Positions 5,082 to 7,728 of a DNA stretch of 7,728 bases are shown here, one piece after another; positions within the stretch are counted from its first letter, which is position 1; every line of letters begins with the position of its first letter. Under the pieces are notes generated by a model. The model did no database searches, was not told the origin of the DNA, and saw nothing but the letters and a program-made list of their open reading frames with translations. This stretch comes from CAYLZW01 sp964388085 (GTDB lineage: Bacteria > Myxococcota > UBA727 > CAYLZW01), in assembly GCA_964388085.1 (NCBI GenBank), contig CAYLZW010000273.1:1-7728 (forward strand). Reading direction: 5' to 3'. Made by a program: the position numbers and the translations under genes.

Positions 5082-6559
5082 CGCGCCCCCTTGAGGAGCG
5101 CGTCGTAGCGGCTGAGGTCTGGCTGCGGGATAGTGACCTCGGGGACCGCCGGTCGCTCGGGCGCCACACGCTCCTTCACGAGAGCGAAGTCGAAGCTCAC
5201 ACCTTCGTCGAGCAGCTGCTGGAGCGCGTGTTCGACGGTGGACTCCATCGTGCTCGCCGCCAGGTGGAGAATGCGCACGTACTCGATGTCGCAGCGCTCG
5301 CCGTGGTGGTCCTTGAGCGCGTCGTACGCTCGACGGAACACGAGCGACGGGAAGAGCTCCTCGCGAAACTTGTAGCGCGCGAAGGCGCCCGGCTTTCGCG
5401 CCAGCGACCAGATGACGTGCCGGTAGTCGATACGCACGTCGCGCCGGCCTTTGAGCCGCGGCATACGCTCGACGAGCTTGCCCTTGTAGAAGATGTCGAC
5501 GACGTCGGGGTACTGGCGAGCCTCGACGACGTGGCCAATCAGCCGCGACGGCACCGAATACGTGCGCCGGTTCACGTGAACCGTGCTCCAGCAGCGCACG
5601 GTCGCTTCGTACGTGGTGTACTCCGGCAGCCTCGTCGACGGCAGGGGCTTGAGGTGCTCGCGCTCGACGAGAAGGCGAGCCTGCACTGCCTCGCGCTCGT
5701 TCGACTTCGCGACGACCGCGTCAACGAAGGCGAGGTACGCGGTCTCGCTCTCGAAGTCGCGACTGCCGCGCAGGATGAGCGCTTGGTCGAGCGCCGTCTT
5801 CAACAGGTGGTGCGCCTTCTCGACGCCTCCGTTCTCGTGCGACTCGCCCGGCCTGATGCGAGTCGACCTGGCGCCGTAGTGGTCGAGCACCGCGCGGTAC
5901 CGCTTCGTGAGCGCGCGGCCGCCGCCAGAGAGCTCGTGCGTCGCCGCGCTTAGGTTGTCCGACCTGAGAACGGCGGGGGCGCCCCCAAGCGCCCACAGCG
6001 CGCCCTGGAGCCCTCTCAGCATCGCTTCGAAGCTCTCCGAGAACGCCATGCACGCGTACAGCCACCCGCTGAAGCTCAGCTTGAACCCGAACAGCAGGTG
6101 CGAGAACGCGACGCCCCCGATCGTGACACCGAGCTCGCGCGCGTCGGTGAAGTCGAACGCGCCCTCGCGGCCGGGCACATGCTCCTGCGGAAACACGACG
6201 TTCTTGTCGACGCCGTGAAGCGCGCGCCAGTCACGCACCCGCCGCTGCAGTGTGCGCAGCTGACCGTCATCGAAGCGCGATGGGTAGCGCACCTTCAGCT
6301 CGCCGAGGATGGTCAGCGCTTGCAGCTTGTGACCGTCCTTGCTCGAGAGCAGCGGCTCGATGTCCGTCGACCAGACCTCGTCGAAGGGGTCCTTCCGCGT
6401 GCGCCACCAGCGCTCCTTCTTCGTCTCTGACGGAAGCGCGCCGCGCTCCCACTTGCGAGCCGAACGCTCGCTCATGTTGGCGGACGCTGCCGCCGTAGCC
6501 TGCTTCTTGCCTTCCATGCGTAACTGCCTCAGCAACCTGACCTGCGCGTCCGTCACCAT
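5078..6559 (-). CDS. istA: IS21-family transposase IstA
   Basis: A 493-residue DDE transposase with integrase-type core that cuts and joins the element's ends. ATG 6559 (MVTDAQVRLLRQL) is chosen because GGGAGG (6566-6571) lies six bases upstream. An in-frame start at 6586 would add nine residues. The N-terminus has a helix-turn-helix (KKQATAAASANMSERSARKW). The catalytic core follows. Numbering from 6586, the candidates are Asp145 in AFDFTDA, Asp210 in LRSDN and Glu256 in ENGGVEKAH. The C-terminal part has the family-typical VHVNRRTYSVPSRLIGH and HLAASTMESTVEHAL. The length is in the usual range. The frame is intact and overlaps istB by four bases. Confidence 0.95.
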   Translation of the reverse strand: MVTDAQVRLLRQLRMEGKKQATAAASANMSERSARKWERGALPSETKKERWWRTRKDPFDEVWSTDIEPLLSSKDGHKLQALTILGELKVRYPSRFDDGQLRTLQRRVRDWRALHGVDKNVVFPQEHVPGREGAFDFTDARELGVTIGGVAFSHLLFGFKLSFSGWLYACMAFSESFEAMLRGLQGALWALGGAPAVLRSDNLSAATHELSGGGRALTKRYRAVLDHYGARSTRIRPGESHENGGVEKAHHLLKTALDQALILRGSRDFESETAYLAFVDAVVAKSNEREAVQARLLVEREHLKPLPSTRLPEYTTYEATVRCWSTVHVNRRTYSVPSRLIGHVVEARQYPDVVDIFYKGKLVERMPRLKGRRDVRIDYRHVIWSLARKPGAFARYKFREELFPSLVFRRAYDALKDHHGERCDIEYVRILHLAASTMESTVEHALQQLLDEGVSFDFALVKERVAPERPAVPEVTIPQPDLSRYDALLKGAR

Positions 6560-6565
6560 GCCGGG

Positions 6566-6571
6566 CCTCCC
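6566..6571 (-). promoter_or_regulatory. Ribosome binding site of istA
   Basis: GGGAGG on the minus strand lies six bases before ATG 6559. It sits inside a GC-rich self-complementary stretch (GGGCC ... GGCCC at about 6563-6577) that could partly mask it. Confidence 0.6.
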
Positions 6572-6606
6572 AGGGCCCAGCCTCACGCGCCGTCAGGACG
6601 GCTGCG

Positions 6607-6656
6607 ACCGGCAGAGGTAGTTGTCGCTGGCCGGCAGTTCTAGTTGTCGCTGATCA
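6607..6656 (-). repeat. IS21 terminal repeat upstream of istA
   Basis: On the minus strand it starts TGATCAGCG, followed by two direct repeats (GCGACAACTA, then TGCCGG) 23 bases apart. It agrees with the other end at 40 of 50 positions. Confidence 0.82.
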
Positions 6657-6664
6657 GTTGGTCC

Positions 6665-6996
6665 ATGCGGATCCTTCACGGCAGAGTGCTCAACGGTCGG
6701 ATCGTGGTCGAGGGTGAGCCTCTCGAGGAGGGCCTCAGGTCACCGTCGTGGGCGGCACCGATGAGGAGCCCTATCGCCCGCGCCCCGACGAGGACCAGGC
6801 GCTGCTTGACGCCGATGCGGAAGTGGAGCGCGGCGAGCTCGTGACGGCCGAAGACCGCTTCGCGGAGCTGCGGCGAGCTCGAGCCCGCCGTGCACGTAAG
6901 GGTAGCTCGTCGCCCATCCGCCGGACGCGCATAGCTACGCTGGCCGCCACTTCTGCCAAGCCGCGACGGGTGGTACTCTCCGCGGATGAGCGATGA
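6665..6996 (+). pseudogene. Addiction-module-type antitoxin gene, frameshifted and 5'-trimmed by IS21
   Basis: ATG 6665 opens MRILHGRVLNGRIVVEGEPL and continues to EEG at 6733. The homologous reading then resumes in the +1-phase frame at 6736 (QVTVVGGTDEEPYRP, then DADAEVERGELVTAEDRFAE), leaving two bases between. A single-base deletion at about 6734 explains this. Restored, the N-terminal ~72 residues match a family of small antitoxins with a beta-rich N-terminus (GR(I/L)VVEGE) and a helical acidic C-terminus, usually placed before a RelE/ParE toxin. The reading continues 38 residues beyond the usual end (RKGSSSPIRRTR on) to TGA 6994-6996, probably through non-homologous sequence. The start lies eight bases from the IS21 end with no ribosome site, so native upstream signals are lost. 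Family assignment is by recall of the pattern, so moderate. Confidence 0.6.
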
Positions 6997-7132
6997 CATC
7001 CGCACACTATTTCGTCCTATCGGTCTGAAGGAGCTCGAGCTCATCCTTGCAGTCGACGGGCGGGGCTTTCCACCGCGTCTGCCTGAACTACCGATCTTCT
7101 ATCCGGTAACCAACCGTGCGTACGCCTCATTC
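6986..7132 (+). pseudogene. N-terminal remnant of a crystallin J1-like hypothetical protein
   Basis: About 48 codons contain the strongly patterned RPIGLKELELI and FPPRLPELPIFYPVTN. In the intact family the Tyr-Ala segment at about residue 47 continues into QIARDWN and roughly 100 more residues. Here the match stops and unrelated sequence follows, so the remainder has been deleted. Based on recalled family patterns. Confidence 0.5.
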
Positions 7133-7516
7133 ATCACCGGCATTCACGGGTGCCAGCCGCTCCCACGCCGCAAAACTACCACATCGGAGGCCATCGCAAT
7201 GGCGGAAGACGACGCTCGCCGGAGGAAGCAGCTCGCGAAGGAGTATGCCGTGGCGTTCGATACATTGCGGCGGATTCTCTTCACCGCCGACCCGATAGGC
7301 ATCAGCTTCGAGACCAACACCGATGAGTACGACCCGGAGGTGGGAACGATTCTCCCTCGTCTTCACGACTGCCGGTCGGTCGAAGATGTGCGCAACGTGA
7401 TTTACGAGGAGTTCGCCCGCTGGTTCAACGACGATGATAACGTGGGTACGCCGGCCTCATACCAGGCCATCGCGGAGCGCGTCTGGCTGGATGTCATGCC
7501 GCACATCAGGAGGTGA
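6986..7516 (+). CDS. Chimeric hypothetical ORF; 3' part is likely a separate 105-residue protein from 7199
   Basis: The open frame gives 176 residues with two unlike parts. Residues 1-48 (IRTLFRPIGLKELELI, FPPRLPELPIFYPVTNRAYAS) resemble the N-terminus of a family often annotated ADP-ribosylation/crystallin J1, which then breaks off. Residues 72-176, from ATG 7199 (MAEDDARRRKQLAKEYA), form a compact small protein containing LRRILFTADPIGI, DEYDPEVGTILPRL and the C-terminal helix AIAERVWLDVMPHIRR. This pattern is common in small uncharacterised bacterial proteins. CGGAGG (7185-7190) lies eight bases before ATG 7199, whereas no good site precedes 6986, so 7199-7516 is the more likely true gene. 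The 23 residues between look like an untranslated leader. I cannot assign a function to the 105-residue part. Confidence 0.7.
   Translation: MSDDIRTLFRPIGLKELELILAVDGRGFPPRLPELPIFYPVTNRAYASFITGIHGCQPLPRRKTTTSEAIAMAEDDARRRKQLAKEYAVAFDTLRRILFTADPIGISFETNTDEYDPEVGTILPRLHDCRSVEDVRNVIYEEFARWFNDDDNVGTPASYQAIAERVWLDVMPHIRR
7185..7190 (+). promoter_or_regulatory. Ribosome binding site deciding an internal start at 7199
   Basis: CGGAGG is spaced eight bases from ATG 7199. This supports translation of a 105-residue protein independent of the upstream 6986 start. Confidence 0.55.
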
Positions 7517-7522
7517 AGCGCG

Positions 7523-7550
7523 GAGCCGCTGCTCGTCTCGTCGACACCCC
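7523..7550 (+). repeat. Second copy of the dispersed repeat core
   Basis: 27 of 28 bases match 1404-1431 (GAGCCGCTGC, then CGTCTCGTCGACACCCC, with one T/G difference between them). It begins seven bases after the stop codon at 7514-7516. Here it lacks the flanking G-rich hairpin. A separate small hairpin (7573-7580/7585-7592, loop TTTC) follows. Confidence 0.7.
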
Positions 7551-7728
7551 GTTTCGGCAAGGCGCAGCAGAGGCGCGACCTTTCGGTCGTGCCGAGCACG
7601 CGACGCAGCCAGCGGGCGAAAGACCGAGCGAGGGGGGATCAACGCGAGTGGTCGGGGGGTGAGGCCTACCAGTCCTGAGCCATCCCCTCGTTTTCGGGCA
7701 TCACAACGCCCCGAAGACGTTGGTGAAG

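Larger units (their letters stand above)
4090..6656 (-). mobile_element. IS21-family insertion sequence, complete
   Basis: A 2567-bp element carrying istA and istB on the minus strand. Both ends begin TGATCRGCG and match over 50 bases with 10 mismatches. Each end contains two 23-bp direct repeats (consensus GCGACAACTA, then TGCCGGT), the multi-site ends usual for IS21-type elements. IstA keeps D, D and E candidates and IstB keeps both Walker motifs, so the element looks functional. The bases just outside (…GGCTGGG on the left, GTTGGTC on the right) show no convincing target duplication, and the left flank (IS3 orfB) does not resume on the right. Confidence 0.9.

Noticed and set aside
4389..5108. 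Plus-strand open frame opposite istB
   Set aside because: It is antisense to a gene with intact Walker motifs and has a low-complexity, charged translation.
5228..5953. Plus-strand open frame opposite istA
   Set aside because: It is antisense to a gene with a DDE core. The frame is open only because of GC-rich codon structure.
4086..6660. Target-site duplication around IS21
   Set aside because: GGCTGGG on the left and GTTGGTC on the right share only scattered G/T, with no exact 4-8 bp duplication.
7573..7592. Terminator after the last gene
   Set aside because: The GCGCGACC hairpin is stable but is followed by GCGA-type sequence with no T run.
7666..7728. 3' end of a minus-strand gene entering from the right edge (…MPENEGMAQDW)
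   Set aside because: Only 20 codons are visible and another minus-strand frame (…TNVFGAL) is equally open to the edge, so neither can be supported.

Overview
The window is GC-rich, with strong third-position G/C in its genes and many small dispersed hairpins and repeats between them. Composition and the families present (a long FadE-type acyl-CoA dehydrogenase, a four-helix-bundle protein, an orphan SMI1/KNR4 protein, an addiction-module-type antitoxin) suggest a large-genome Myxococcota-like bacterium. That is an inference, not a marker-based assignment. The left edge (2-1291) is the 3' part of an ordinary chromosomal metabolic gene, an acyl-CoA dehydrogenase of fatty-acid beta-oxidation, followed by a good intrinsic terminator. 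Everything to its right looks like an accessory, decaying island.

From 1316 to about 3300 there are few intact genes. Hairpins and an 18-bp tandem repeat fill 1375-1614. A four-helix-bundle gene broken by one extra base lies on the minus strand (1725-2058), and an intact stand-alone SMI1/KNR4 (SUKH) gene lies on the plus strand (2496-3017). A short gene start with a strong ribosome site (3227) is cut off after 23 codons. Four copies of a roughly 25-100 bp dispersed repeat (1595-1695, 2269-2363 inverted, 3036-3124, 3275-3300 partial) separate these pieces, so that each interval holds one gene or remnant.

From 3301 to 6656 two insertion sequences abut or are nested. An IS3-family element keeps its left end, orfA with an A6G slippery site, and the first half of orfB. 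It is cut at 4089 by the end of a complete IS21-family element (4090-6656) with istA and istB on the minus strand, overlapping by ATGA, and matching 50-bp ends built of 23-bp direct repeats. The rest of the IS3 element is absent beyond the IS21 right end, and no convincing target duplication is visible, so a deletion or recombination followed or accompanied insertion.

From 6657 to the right edge there is another remnant zone. An antitoxin-like gene starts 8 bases past the IS21 end, has lost its upstream ribosome site and carries a frameshift. A 176-codon open frame joins the N-terminus of one family (often annotated ADP-ribosylation/crystallin J1) to a separate 105-residue hypothetical protein that has its own ribosome site. 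A 28-bp copy of a repeat also found after the acyl-CoA dehydrogenase follows. I found no convincing new multi-gene system. The most distinctive content is the local dispersed-repeat family, the layered gene wreckage, and the IS junctions.
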